Assembly (NCBI GenBank): GCA_016705005.1
Contig: JADIZB010000035.1
Span: 37,740 to 101,739, forward strand
Length of the DNA: 64,000 nt
Reading direction: 5' to 3'
DNA from: Bacteroidales bacterium
GTDB lineage: Bacteria > Bacteroidota > Bacteroidia > Bacteroidales > Lentimicrobiaceae
This document shows, one piece after another, positions 45,577-55,508 of this stretch; within the stretch, counting starts at the first letter, position 1; every line of letters starts with the position of its first letter. Position numbers and translations under genes: made by a program. The notes beneath the pieces are model-generated. The model ran no database searches. It worked only from the letters and a program-made list of their open reading frames with translations, and had not been told where the DNA came from.

Positions 45577-48136
45577 TCAGTATTTGACAATTTTTTGATG
45601 ACAGGTCCGATCACCAACCATAATTTCCAGATGATAAAATCCAGGCTGATAACCTGACAGATTGATAAGTTGTGCAGGGTTTGTTACCGACTCATGGCAA
45701 ACTACCCTGCCTTTCATATCATTGATCCGAAATCCTGTAAGACCTGGGATGTATAGATTGAGTACATCCTTTTACAGGATTGGGGTAAATTCTCGAACCG
45801 ACCGGAAGGTTGGCTGAATTGGTTACCAATGTGGTATAAGTTACCATACCTGAAATGGTGCCATCCTCATTCAGTGTCATCACAAGATTCCCACCCTCAA
45901 TCAGCCAAAGACCGTCAGGAGTTCCGTTGTCTTCGATGGCTCCCCATTCATAGGTTCCGGGAACCATATCGAGTGATAGTGTCCAGGTATGGTTGTCAGG
46001 GTTCATCGCAATGGTGTCCCAGGCTGTCATCTGACCTTTCAGTTTGATTGCATCATGCAGTTCCGTAGCATCGATGATGGTAAATAGTACCGGGAAAGTT
46101 TGCTGGGGTTCAGTTACTTCGAGCACTCCTGAAATATTCTCAGTGCCGTCCCAGAAACCACCTCCTGTTTCAGAAAATCCGCCGTAAACAAAATCGCCCT
46201 CATTATACCTGAAACGGCTGGCATAATACCAGGTTCCTGTTTGAGTGAATCCGGGACCAATGTTGGCAAAAAATTCATCGTTGTTTCCTGATGGTCCATT
46301 ATGCGAAGCAGGCATCCAGTCGGTCCATGTATCGGGATTGCTGTCGGTGGCACTATATCCTATCCAGGCTTCCAGACCCGGTGCCGGCTCCGGCTGTCCC
46401 GTCACACCCTGAATCCAGACCTGGGCATATACATCGTATGACTGGCCTACAGCGATCATCCCTGAATCGGGATACTGCAGGTTTGCCCAGTTAATCTCCG
46501 GATTGATGATTGTTTGAACTGTCAGCACCCCGGAGATATTCGTGGATCCATCCCATGGGCCCCCTCCGGTTTCTGAATACCCTCCATAAAAGAACTCTCC
46601 TGTATTCAGGCGGAACCGGCTGGCATAATAATAAGTGCCTTCATCAATCAGATATTGCCCCAGATTGGCAACATACTCATCGTTGTTGCCTGAAGGTCCG
46701 TTGTATGAAGCCGGAAACCAATTCGTCCATGCTGATGGATCGGTATTGTTCGAACTGTAACCAATCCATGACTCAACACCAGGAGCCGGTTCGGGTTGCC
46801 CTGTCACTCCTTCGATGTATGCCTGGGCATAAACATCGAGGTTCTCCCCGGGAACAATGGTTGCGCTGCCCGGGTACTGCAGATTGATCCAGTCGAAATC
46901 CGGATCAGGGAGGACATCATATACAGTCAGAACCCCTGAAACATTGGTGGTACCATCCCAGAATCCACCGTTAAATCCTCCGTAAACATATGGATCATCG
47001 TTGTATTTGAAACGCGTGGCATAATAATAGTTTCCGGGAGTTGTCAATAAGAGGCCTATATCGGCCATAAATTCATCATTACTTCCTGAGGGGCCATTGT
47101 GAGTAGCAACAACCCAATCTGTCCAGGTTGCCGGATCTGTATCAGCTGAGCTGTAACCAACCCATGCCTGTAATCCCGGTGCCGGAGTTGCCTGTCCTGT
47201 AACACCAGTTATAAATACCTGTCCATAAACATTATAGGCTCCCCCGGTTTCAATCTCTCCGCTGCCGGGCCATTGCAGATTTGCCCAGGTAATCGTCGGA
47301 GGAGGAGGAGTGCCAATGGCATAATAAAAGTTGGCTCCGGCATTGTTGTTAAGCTGCAATGCGCATAGTCCGTAATCTTCGGTTAGCCCGGCAAGGGTCG
47401 AACTCAAAACATAATAATAAACTCCGGTTGAAGTGGGCAGTCCGGGAATTGTGGCGGTTCCGCTTGTCCCATTCATGGTCACAGCCACTCCCTGCGATGT
47501 GACCCAGTTGTCGGTGGTATAACTCAGATAAAAATGTTCTTCGGCTGATGGAGCAGCAACGGTTGTAATATTGATAACAACCGGAACATTCTCAAATACG
47601 TTCGAAGGCACTGAAACAGATGAAATTGCTACCGGTTCAGCGCTGGTTTCCATAAATATGGCCCTTGCATCCTGATATCCCAGGTCTTCCCAGTTAACAG
47701 TGTACCACTTACCGTCAACAAGTGTTGCTGAATTATCCGATCCTCCTTCTTTAGTATAAGTCTGCAGTGTGTTCATGGCAACCGTAACACTGGCCCATTT
47801 ATTCTGATAATAATTGGTAACCGGACCACTGGTGAACAACCAGTTGTATGTTCCTCCGATCAAATCAGCCCCGGATGTATTTACACTGAACCTTGTTTGC
47901 CAGTGCAACTGATCGCAGGGGACCTTTACCAGTCTGCCACCCGGCACCTGAATCGGATTTGCCAGCGCCAGATTATTGGTTGGAGGGTTTGTCCAGGCAT
48001 TCCACGCACCAGGCATATTCAATCCTTCCGGTTCATAGATCTGCGCCTTTGATCCTGAAGAAAAAGAAACCTGAAGTAAAATCAGCAGGAAAAACACTGA
48101 ATTGAATTTAAATCCTGAAAGTAACGGATGTTTCAT
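45577..48136 (-). CDS. T9SS modular surface protein with three repeats; sorting domain lost by frameshift
   Basis: The continuous frame (45719-48136) encodes 805 residues. It has a signal peptide (residues 1-32), an N-terminal domain (about 33-150) with the E-P-E-G-L-N-M-P-G-A-W-N start, a beta domain, then three ~125-residue repeats (about 280-405, 410-540, 545-675). Each repeat opens W-A/I-N-L-Q-[WY]-P, contains A-W-I-G-Y-S-S and Y-Y-Y-A-S-R-F, and ends G-F-W-D-G-T-x-N-I-S-G-V-L-T-V. A carbohydrate-binding-like module follows (about 680-770). After Y-P-N-P-V-K the frame is lost. One base removed at about 45770 would restore D-V-L-N-L-Y-I to the T9SS sorting domain, ending at 45577 with K-I-V-K-Y. 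As read, it would not be sorted by the T9SS. Confidence 0.8.
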
Positions 48137-48529
48137 GATGGTTGGTTTTATAATATGGTTGCTTTTACAATGGCTTTGAAAATGAATTCTTCAAACAATG
48201 GTGAACATTTCAACCGGAAACTGAAATTGTGAATTTTGCCCGGCAAATCAATCAGGTTCGACCTGCGTCAGGCTTTCAAAACACTAAATTACTCTGATTA
48301 AATCAAGAAAACAAATGATATTTCTTTGCAAACGATTGCGGTACTGATATTTGTGATCAGATTCTGTTGAAATGATAAAAAAACAGGGCAGATAAACGGG
48401 TTTCCTGATTTTTCAGGGATAGCTGAACGGGCGATGAATCAATTGGAAAGTTGAATAAAATAAAAAGGCAGGTGATAAAAAATCAGCGACTAAAAAACGC
48501 AACCGGATTCGCTGTGATTAAATCTTTGC
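48137..48529. other. 393-bp gap between two T9SS genes
   Basis: AT-rich spacer; I see no ORF, hairpin or clear promoter in it. Confidence 0.4.
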
Positions 48530-49933
48530 CTATTTTTTGATGAACTTCCCCTCAAGGCAAAGCCCACCTTTCAGAATCCTGAGAATATAAACACCTGGGG
48601 TCAGTTCCTTAACCATGGCCTTGTTGCCAGACAGGATAGGTAATGTTTTTACCTTCTGACCGGTTATGTCGAATATATCAATGGAATCAGCTGCTGTGAG
48701 CGGTAATCCCTGAAAAGTCAACTCGCTTTCAACCGGATTTGGAAAACACAACAAAGTACTTTTACCAGAGACCATTGGAACAGCAGCCGCATAATTTCCG
48801 AACAGCCACAGATATGCATCCTTAAATTCACTACGCCACAAAGCCTCGTTATGCTGACCACCTGTTACAACTTTGTTGAATATTTCAGCCTGATTAAAAC
48901 CAGCATCCAATAATGTATCATTCATTTTTAACATGTCTGTAACTGTATTGCCCCCTTCGAGTGTACCGCACAACTGATATAGTCTCATCTCCCGGAGTTT
49001 CCCTGTTTGACGGGTAAATGCCCAGACGCTGTCGGAGAACCAGTACGAAGGTGAGAAAATTCCGGCTTTACTGAATACATCCTGGTAACTGAGTGCCCCG
49101 TAGTGAGAAATCAACCCGCCCAGTGAACTTCCCATCAAAGCTGTATTTTCTCTGTCGGTTAGTGCGCGGTAATTTGCATCGATATAGGGTTTCAGCGTTT
49201 CGAAGATAAACCTGATATAAAGCTCCCCGTCACCACCACCATATTGCTGATTAATCCAGGGTGTATATTCTGCAATTCTGCTTGCTCCTCCATTGTCAAC
49301 CCCGACCACGATGGGCACTTTATATCCTTGCAGTGCAAGTGCGTTAAGCGTTTCATCCACCTGCCACTCACCGGAAAAAGAAGTCATGGCATCAAACAGA
49401 TTTTGCCCATCGTGCATATACAAAACGGGGTATTCCAACCCTGATGTGTTATAATCAGGCGGCAGATAGATCCAGACTCTTCGCGAACGGTTCAGCTGGG
49501 GAATAAAAAAATTTTCTGCCATAACCGAAACATTCTCTGCTGCGGTAGAAACGGGTCCTCCCCCATTATCAGCCCAGTTGAGGATGTCAACTGGGATGGT
49601 TTCACCATTACCAAAGGTGAAGGTCCTGTCTGAAATTTCTTCTCCGCTGGCCCCTTTTTCAACTGTTTCCCAGGATCCACGTGTGAATTTGAAATGTATC
49701 ACAGTCCCTGAAGCTTGCTCAGCCAGAGTTATTTCCCATTTATCCTGATCATTTTTATGCAGCATATAGGATGCCGAACCAGGATTCCAACCTGTAAAAT
49801 CACCGGCTATAAAAAGGTTATCCTGCGGTGGTGTTACCGATGGTAAATTATCAATGATGAAAGTCACCTGTGCTGTTGCAGGCAAAACAAAGGCTGCAGC
49901 AAGAATAATTGAAATTATGAGTTGATTTCTCAT
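48530..49933 (-). CDS. T9SS-secreted esterase with N-terminal carbohydrate-binding-like module
   Basis: 467 residues from ATG 49931-49933 (an upstream in-frame ATG at 49990 would put 19 residues before the signal peptide). Signal peptide 1-22. A starch-binding-like (CBM20/48-type) module (about 25-115) has F-I-A-G-D-F-T-G-W-N. The alpha/beta-hydrolase esterase (EstD/ferulate-esterase type, about 130-370) has L-Y-M-H-D-G-Q-N near 162 and the nucleophile Ser270 in G-S-S-L-G-G. A T9SS type A sorting domain closes it (F-P-N-P-V-E, I-D-I-F-D-I-T-G-Q-K-V-K, final K-F-I-K-K). It probably removes acyl groups from polysaccharides at the cell surface. The substrate is inference. Confidence 0.85.
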   Translation of the reverse strand: MRNQLIISIILAAAFVLPATAQVTFIIDNLPSVTPPQDNLFIAGDFTGWNPGSASYMLHKNDQDKWEITLAEQASGTVIHFKFTRGSWETVEKGASGEEISDRTFTFGNGETIPVDILNWADNGGGPVSTAAENVSVMAENFFIPQLNRSRRVWIYLPPDYNTSGLEYPVLYMHDGQNLFDAMTSFSGEWQVDETLNALALQGYKVPIVVGVDNGGASRIAEYTPWINQQYGGGDGELYIRFIFETLKPYIDANYRALTDRENTALMGSSLGGLISHYGALSYQDVFSKAGIFSPSYWFSDSVWAFTRQTGKLREMRLYQLCGTLEGGNTVTDMLKMNDTLLDAGFNQAEIFNKVVTGGQHNEALWRSEFKDAYLWLFGNYAAAVPMVSGKSTLLCFPNPVESELTFQGLPLTAADSIDIFDITGQKVKTLPILSGNKAMVKELTPGVYILRILKGGLCLEGKFIKK

Positions 49934-50138
49934 TCTGATCTGATGTTGAATTTGCTTTACAATGTTAGCACATTTATTAACCGATTCCATCTCGTCATGA
50001 TGAATTAAGTCCGGTACCTTCTTAAAGAGGATAATTTACGATCCGGATCATTACAGACATTGGATCAAATTACTGTTATAATCCGTTTGTTCTGAAAATG
50101 TTAGATGAATGGTTGGTGGAAAGTAACAGACAACAAAA

Positions 50139-50172
50139 GCCCTGCTATTCCGGAAAACCGGAACAGCAGGGC
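50139..50172 (-). terminator. Terminator hairpin of small proline-rich gene copy B
   Basis: A 15-bp stem GCCCTGCTATTCCGG / CCGGAACAGCAGGGC (one mismatch) around AAAA. On the minus strand it is followed by a T-rich run. Confidence 0.75.
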
Positions 50173-50198
50173 CGTAGATGTACAGTTATTAACCCTGG

Positions 50199-50435
50199 TT
50201 ATTCTCCGGATTTCCGGCGATCGACCAGATGTTTGATACCATAACCAATACCCATTCCGAACAACAGGACCAGGCCTCCGCCCAAAGGTGCATTTCCACC
50301 CTGCGGTGGCTGATCTCCGTTTAGGTTGTGCTGTCCGGGAGGGGGTGGTGGATTCTGTGCAAGTCCGGTAACTGACAATCCTATCAGGAGTCCGAGGCTT
50401 AAGGCCATTGTCAGGATTTTCATTCTCTGTTTCAT
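50199..50435 (-). CDS. Small proline-rich single-helix protein, copy B of the GGNAP[VL]G family
   Basis: 78 residues: signal peptide M-K-Q-R-M-K-I-L to L-A-Q (about 27), N-P-P-P-P-P-G-Q-H-N-L-N-G-D linker, Q-P-P-Q-G-G-N-A-P-L-G-G-G-L motif, hydrophobic helix, then D-R-R-K-S-G-E. Nearly identical to copy C (53577), including the signal peptide, so the two arose by recent duplication. It lies 97 bases behind a T9SS gene, separated by a terminator-like hairpin, and ends in its own strong terminator. Function unknown. It is likely inserted in a membrane by its C-terminal helix. Confidence 0.88.
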   Translation of the reverse strand: MKQRMKILTMALSLGLLIGLSVTGLAQNPPPPPGQHNLNGDQPPQGGNAPLGGGLVLLFGMGIGYGIKHLVDRRKSGE

Positions 50436-50484
50436 ATGCTGATTATTTTTCTTGTTTCTGAATATGTTTACCCGGTGAAAAAAT

Positions 50485-50524
50485 CATGACGTGCCTTTAA
50501 TTTTCGCCGTTAAGGCACGTCATG
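50485..50524 (-). terminator. Terminator after the T9SS gene at 50533
   Basis: A perfect 13-bp stem CATGACGTGCCTT (50485-50497) / AAGGCACGTCATG (50512-50524), followed on the minus strand by ATTTTTTC. It separates the T9SS gene from small-gene copy B. Confidence 0.75.
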
Positions 50525-50532
50525 CTGTGGGT

Positions 50533-52734
50533 CTATTTTTTAAGCACCACTTTTTTACTCACCACACTATTTCCACTGATGACATTCACCAGGTAAATTC
50601 CTTCGTTAAGGTTACTTCCGTCAATGGTATTAAGGCCGCTATTCACTGAAGTGTGATGCATAACCTGACCTAAAAGGTTTGTTACCGTAACTTCAGATCC
50701 TGAAGCAGCACCATTGATATATACGACATTCCTATATCCATATATATTAACCCTGCCTGATTCGGGATTGTCGATACCCACCGCACCAAAGGTAAGGAGG
50801 AAGCGGTCAGCGTCATCCCCATCAAGAGCAGTAAAGTTATAAACAGGGTTCTGTGTAAGGTTAATAACCGCATTCGTTTTCTTATCGGTCAGGAAGACAA
50901 TGCTTCCCGGAACCGACTGCGCCAGTTCAATGCTGAAATCGGATGCGTTGTTTCTGACAAATCCAAACGGGATGACCGTTTCATTGGTCAATGCTGGTAA
51001 TGTATTCAAAGCAAAATTTTCGCTGCCTGATTTTGAGTAGAACATCGGGGCAAAACCGGCAAGGAAATATGAATCAAAGTCGGCATCGAAAGCTTCCGTT
51101 GCAAGTGAATTAAAACGGACAAGACTTGACTGAGAGGTATGACCAGCAATATCGTTGGCTTTCAGCACAATCATTTCTTCACCTGATTTATACCAGTTTG
51201 CATTGCTGTGAACCCTTGAGCTGACAGGAATAGTTAATTCTCCGTTTCCGGTAGTATGAATCATAAATCCGTTCATCGATGGAATAACATTTCCAACTTC
51301 AATTGAGGTTTTATAACTTGCATCCACCGAACTCCACACCTGCACTACCGGATCAATATTTGTCCTGACAAGGCTTCCTGCATTGATTGCACTGGCAAAC
51401 GGGTTTCCAACCAGGTGCCATCCGGGGAATGCACTGGTCGGGGTATTGGTTAAGCCCGATACGGTTACCATGGCGTTATTCATTAAATCACTGAATGTTT
51501 TAGTGGAAGTCTGTCCATAAGCAACCAGATATCCTTTACCCGGAGTGAAGCTGATCATTTCAGGGTGATTCTTTTGATTGAGCCAGTACTCATAAGTCCT
51601 GCTTTCGTCAAATGCATAGAAGTCATAATTGGGTATAATTGGAATCCAGTCTCCGGTTGCACCGCATATTATACACTGATTGGCCACCGGTGAGGAGATC
51701 AGGTGCCAGCCATCGGAAGCAGTTTCACTGGTATAGGCTGTAATATAACGCTCAATAGTGGTAGTTCCGCTGACGGTAAGAAATTCATTACCGATAATAC
51801 TACCGGTACCTGTTGCATTGGATTGAATCGTAAAATCATTACAAACACCTGCAGCAGTTAGCGTCGGATAATTGGTAAGACCTGCAGGGATGGTAACATT
51901 GGTAACAGCCCCGGGAACACCATTGCTCCAGTTGGCTGCATTTGCCCAGTTGTTATCTGCACTTCCTGTCCAGGTGGATGCAGCCGGGAAATTGACCGTA
52001 AGCACCCCGCTTACATTGCCTGAACCATCCCAGAAACCACCCGAAAAACCACCATAAATATAAGGGCCACTTCCAAGTTTAAAACGTGAGGCATAATAAT
52101 AGGTACCGCCGGCACCAATTGCCTGACCAAGATTGGTCTGATACTCATCGTTGTTGCCGACCTCACCAAAATAAGGTGCAACAATCCAGTTTGTCCAGGT
52201 GTCAGGATTTGTATTTTCACTGCTGTATCCGATCCATGCCTGCATACCGGCACCCTGTCCTGCACCGGCTGTTACCCCGTTAGCATATACCTGTGAATAT
52301 ACAAAGAAGTCCTGGTTGGGATCAATGGTTCCATTGGCCGGCCATTGAAGGTTAGCCCAGCCTATTGAAGGAGGAGCTGCAGATGTCACAGTAACGGTCC
52401 ATACTTTCTGTGAAGTACTTTCGCTGGTAACAGTGTAGGTTACAGGATTTGTAAAATCGCGTGCAACACCACTGGCCGGATCTATCGATGCCAGAGCAGA
52501 TACAGTAATGGTTGGTGTCAAAGCAGTGACATCAGTACCATAAGCAACTTCGATACCTACGGTTGCTGCACCTGAATTGATAACGGCTGCACCTGTCTGC
52601 TGAGGCAGGGTAAAGCCGAGGATTTCAGCCTGGGTACTCAGTCCGCTCACTGTATAGGAATAAGCTGAACTGCTTTTGATGGTGTAGAGGTCAAAATCAG
52701 CCGAAATACTTCCGACGGGTGCTGCTGAATGCAT
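50533..52734 (-). CDS. T9SS surface protein, intact 3' part (733 residues)
   Basis: In-frame sequence covers a beta domain, one ~125-residue module of the W-A-N-L-Q-W-P type (about 52370-51985), and the block shared with other genes here (W-T-G-S-A-D-N-N-W to G-W-H-L-I-S-S-P-V-A-N-Q, Y-W-L-N-Q-K-N-H). Then comes the A-G-F-A-P-M-F-Y-S-K region and a T9SS type A sorting domain (V-N-I-Y-G-Y, V-T-N-L-L-G-Q-V, final S-K-K-V-V-L-K-K). The ATG at 52734 is a chance codon: the true start is probably ATG 53455-53457, and the region between is frame-shattered (next entry). Expressed intact, it would be about 970 residues and anchored on or released from the cell surface. Confidence 0.8.
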   Translation of the reverse strand: MHSAAPVGSISADFDLYTIKSSSAYSYTVSGLSTQAEILGFTLPQQTGAAVINSGAATVGIEVAYGTDVTALTPTITVSALASIDPASGVARDFTNPVTYTVTSESTSQKVWTVTVTSAAPPSIGWANLQWPANGTIDPNQDFFVYSQVYANGVTAGAGQGAGMQAWIGYSSENTNPDTWTNWIVAPYFGEVGNNDEYQTNLGQAIGAGGTYYYASRFKLGSGPYIYGGFSGGFWDGSGNVSGVLTVNFPAASTWTGSADNNWANAANWSNGVPGAVTNVTIPAGLTNYPTLTAAGVCNDFTIQSNATGTGSIIGNEFLTVSGTTTIERYITAYTSETASDGWHLISSPVANQCIICGATGDWIPIIPNYDFYAFDESRTYEYWLNQKNHPEMISFTPGKGYLVAYGQTSTKTFSDLMNNAMVTVSGLTNTPTSAFPGWHLVGNPFASAINAGSLVRTNIDPVVQVWSSVDASYKTSIEVGNVIPSMNGFMIHTTGNGELTIPVSSRVHSNANWYKSGEEMIVLKANDIAGHTSQSSLVRFNSLATEAFDADFDSYFLAGFAPMFYSKSGSENFALNTLPALTNETVIPFGFVRNNASDFSIELAQSVPGSIVFLTDKKTNAVINLTQNPVYNFTALDGDDADRFLLTFGAVGIDNPESGRVNIYGYRNVVYINGAASGSEVTVTNLLGQVMHHTSVNSGLNTIDGSNLNEGIYLVNVISGNSVVSKKVVLKK

Positions 52735-53457
52735 AATAATTTACAACTGCCCCGGGCCCTGAGCAGGGATGGTAGCCGTTCCAGTGCTACCGGACATTGT
52801 GAAGGTCGCAACAGAGGAGTTAACCCAGTTATTGGTGCTATAGCGCAAATAAAGATCTCTTCTGCAGCCGGGCTTGCACTGGTGGTAGGGTTATTTCAAC
52901 AGCCGTGTTTGCAGGAACCGATGAGGGCACTGGACAGAGATGTCAGACTTACCGGTTGGGCACTGGTTTCCATAAAAATGGCCTCGTATTCTGGTAACCT
53001 TTATCTTCCCAGTTCATGGTGTACCATTTGCCATTAACAATTGTGATGCTGTTGTTGCTTGCGCCTCCTTGGTGTAATCCTGAAGGGTGTTCATGGTAAC
53101 ATTGACGTTCGCCCATTTATTTCTAAGGATTACCACCACCACTGGTAAAAAGCCATCCGTAATTACCGCCGGTCAGGTCACCACCCGAAGCGGCAACACT
53201 GAAAACTGAAACTTGTCTGCCAACGCGTAATGCCGGTTGAGATTTTGATAACCCGGCCACCCGAAACCTGAGTAGAACTGGCAAGTGCCAGATTGGCTGT
53301 GGGAGGATTCTGCCATCCGTTCCAGTCTCCCGGCATATTAATGCCTTCCGGCTCATAATCTGAGCAATAGTGGTAAGGTTGCTGCCGGATAGAAGAAAAT
53401 CAACAAAAGGGTCAGGAATGATTGCGTCAATTGTGCAACTGGTAATTTTATTTTCAT
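52735..53457 (-). pseudogene. Frame-shattered 5' part of the T9SS gene at 50533
   Basis: From ATG 53455-53457 (M-K-I-K-L-P-V-A-Q-L) the protein sequence parallels the N-terminus of the 48136 gene: E-P-E-G-I-N-M-P-G-D-W-N, N-V-T-M-N-T-L-Q-D-Y-T-K-E, N-G-K-W-Y-T-M-N-W-E-D, A-I-F-M-E-T-S-A-Q-P-V, L-R-Y-S-T-N-N-W-V and T-G-T-A-T-I-P. To follow it the reading frame must change about ten times in 720 bases. No single frame is open for long. Either the sequence is locally poor or this gene end has degraded very recently. Confidence 0.8.
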
Positions 53458-53576
53458 GCGTTTCCAATTTAAGTTTGTAATACACTAAAACCGCAATACC
53501 TTAAAAAAAGGCATCAGGTAAGGATAATTCAATGATTACCACAGTTTCCGGGAACTGAATTCCCGGATCAATGCTG

Positions 53577-53804
53577 TTATTTCCGGCTATCTGCTATCCG
53601 TTTGACAGCATAACCTATTCCCATCCCAACCAGAAGAATAAGACCACCGCCCACCGGGGCATTTCCACCCTGGGGTGGCTGATCTCCGTTCAGATTGTGT
53701 TGCCCCGGAGGAGGAGGAGGATTTTGAGCTAAACCGGTAACAGATAATCCGATCAAAAGACCAAGGCTTATAACTAGGGTTAAAATCTTCATTCGCTGTT
53801 TCAT
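53577..53804 (-). CDS. Small proline-rich single-helix protein, copy C of the GGNAP[VL]G family
   Basis: 75 residues from M-K-Q-R-M-K-I-L (ATG 53802-53804, aligned with copy B; an upstream ATG at 53834 adds ten residues). Signal peptide to L-A-Q, five prolines, G-Q-H-N-L-N-G-D-Q-P-P-Q-G-G-N-A-P-V-G-G-G-L, hydrophobic helix, then K-R-I-A-D-S-R-K. Almost identical to copy B. It follows the T9SS gene ending at 53906 by 101 bases, repeating the gene order of copy B. Confidence 0.88.
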   Translation of the reverse strand: MKQRMKILTLVISLGLLIGLSVTGLAQNPPPPPGQHNLNGDQPPQGGNAPVGGGLILLVGMGIGYAVKRIADSRK

Positions 53805-53905
53805 ATTCTTGATTGTTATTTTCATGTTATTCATTCAATCGCTCCGTTAAAAGTCAGGATGAAGCGCCCCGGCTTTCAACTGCCCGGGCGCATCATTCAT
53901 CTGAT

Positions 53906-54652
53906 CTATTTCTCAAGAACCACTTTCTTACTTACCACATTATTTCCACTAATGATGCTAACCACATAAACTCCATTGGCAAGATTACCGGCATTGATGG
54001 TTTTTAACTCAATTCCGTTAACCGAAGTCCTGATCATCTCCTGACCGAGAAGGTTGGTGATCTTAACTTCAGAACCGGGAGCAGCACCATTAACAAATAC
54101 CTTATCATGGTATGCATAGATATTTACCACTGATGCATCCGGATTGTCGATGCCCACTGCACCAAACGACAGCAGGAAGCGATCGGTCAAATCACCTTCA
54201 ACTGCCGTGAAGTGATAGGTATGCGATTCAGTCAGGTTAACAACTTTATTGGCTTTTTTGTCGGTGAGGTAGATGATGGCACCCGGCACAGCCTGAACCA
54301 TTTCAATGTTGAATTCCGATGATTCGTTTTTGATAAAGTCGAACGGAATCACTGTTTCATTGGTCAGTACCGACAATGTATTCAGTGCAAATCCTTCACC
54401 GGCAGATTTCGAATAGAACATCGGGGCAAAACCGGCGAGGTAATAAGCGTCAAATTCCATATCGAATGCTTCGGTAGCCTGTGCATTGAAGCGTACAATA
54501 CTCTTCTGGGCCATATTTCTTTCGGTATCGTTGGCCTGCAGCAGGATCATATCTTCGCTGCCCGATTTAAAACCAGGCCGGTCCGGTATGTGTACGTGCT
54601 GCCAGAGGAATGGTAAGTTCACCGGCTCCTGTGGTATAAACCATGAATCCAT
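53906..54652 (-). CDS. Split giant T9SS protein, fragment 7 (C-terminal, with sorting domain)
   Basis: The meaningful part begins at about 54572 (G-F-K-S-G-S-E-D-M-I-L-L-Q-A-N-D). It carries the L-A-G-F-A-P-M-F-Y-S-K region and the T9SS type A domain (V-V-N-I-Y-A-Y, K-I-T-N-L-L-G-Q-E, final S-K-K-V-V-L-E-K). It parallels the C-terminus of the 50533 gene. It joins fragment 6 through a TTTT run near 54570: three Ts would restore the frame W-F-K-S-G. The first ~25 codons read another frame. Confidence 0.75.
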   Translation of the reverse strand: MDSWFIPQEPVNLPFLWQHVHIPDRPGFKSGSEDMILLQANDTERNMAQKSIVRFNAQATEAFDMEFDAYYLAGFAPMFYSKSAGEGFALNTLSVLTNETVIPFDFIKNESSEFNIEMVQAVPGAIIYLTDKKANKVVNLTESHTYHFTAVEGDLTDRFLLSFGAVGIDNPDASVVNIYAYHDKVFVNGAAPGSEVKITNLLGQEMIRTSVNGIELKTINAGNLANGVYVVSIISGNNVVSKKVVLEK

Positions 54653-55508
54653 TGAGTGCGGGAATGGTAGCGGCTACTTCATAAGCTGCATTGGTTGAGT
54701 TCCATACCTGCACATTGGCTGCAACATTTGTTCCGGTGAAGGATGCTGAATTGATTGCACTGGTAAATGGATTTCCGACAAGATGTGATCCGGCATAGTC
54801 ACCCGGGGTATTGGTAAGCCCGCTCAGGGTAACTGCTGTCGTATTCAGCGCTCCGCTGAAGGTTTTTGTTCCGGCAACTTCATAGGCAACAAGGTAACCC
54901 TCGCCAGGGATGAAGCTGGTCATTTCAGCATGATTTTTCTGGTTCAGCCAGTATTCGGCAACACTTTCGTCAAGTGCATAGAAATCATATCCGGTAGCAG
55001 GCGTCCATGCACCTGAGATCGCCTGATTGGCAACTGGTGATGAAACAAGGTGCCAGCCATCAGAAGCGGTTTCAGCTGAATAAGCTCCAATGCTTCTTTC
55101 GATTGTTGTTGTACCTCCAACAGTAAGGAATTCACTTCCTATAAAACTACCTCCCGACTGGATGGTAAAGTTATTACAGGATGTAGCTGAAGTTAAGGTC
55201 GGGTAATTGGTAAGGCCACCGGGAATGATGACATTGGTTCCTGGACCAGGAACATCGGGATTCCAGTTTCCGGCATTTGACCATGCAGTACTGACAGCTC
55301 CCGTCCAGGTTGCATTAACCGGTACTTCTTTAATTGAAATATCATCTACCGCTAATTGCCAGCCATCATTATACTCGTATACAAAAGCAACCTTGATTAC
55401 TTTTCCGACGTAAGCGTCCAGAGGAACAACCACCTGAGAAGCATATTGATTTTCATTCGCAACGGAATTATAGGTAAGCACTGTATTCCAGACACCATCA
55501 GCCAGCAC
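54567..55508 (-). CDS. Split giant T9SS protein, fragment 6
   Basis: 313 residues. End of a jelly-roll (choice-of-anchor J-type) domain (V-A-F-V-Y-E-Y-N-D-G-W-Q-L-A-V-D-D-I-S), then the block W-T-G-A-V-S-T-A-W-S-N-A-G-N-W, G-W-H-L-V-S-S-P-V-A-N-Q and Y-W-L-N-Q-K-N-H shared with the genes at 50533 and 59588. It starts at a chance ATG. The homologous sequence begins upstream, in the frame of fragment 5 shifted by one T. Confidence 0.7.
   Translation of the reverse strand: MLADGVWNTVLTYNSVANENQYASQVVVPLDAYVGKVIKVAFVYEYNDGWQLAVDDISIKEVPVNATWTGAVSTAWSNAGNWNPDVPGPGTNVIIPGGLTNYPTLTSATSCNNFTIQSGGSFIGSEFLTVGGTTTIERSIGAYSAETASDGWHLVSSPVANQAISGAWTPATGYDFYALDESVAEYWLNQKNHAEMTSFIPGEGYLVAYEVAGTKTFSGALNTTAVTLSGLTNTPGDYAGSHLVGNPFTSAINSASFTGTNVAANVQVWNSTNAAYEVAATIPALNGFMVYTTGAGELTIPLAARTHTGPAWF

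Noticed and set aside
46105..47305. Possible CRISPR or DNA satellite in the repetitive gene
   Set aside because: Repeats are about 375-400 bases, in frame and diverged at DNA level: they are protein modules, not a CRISPR array.
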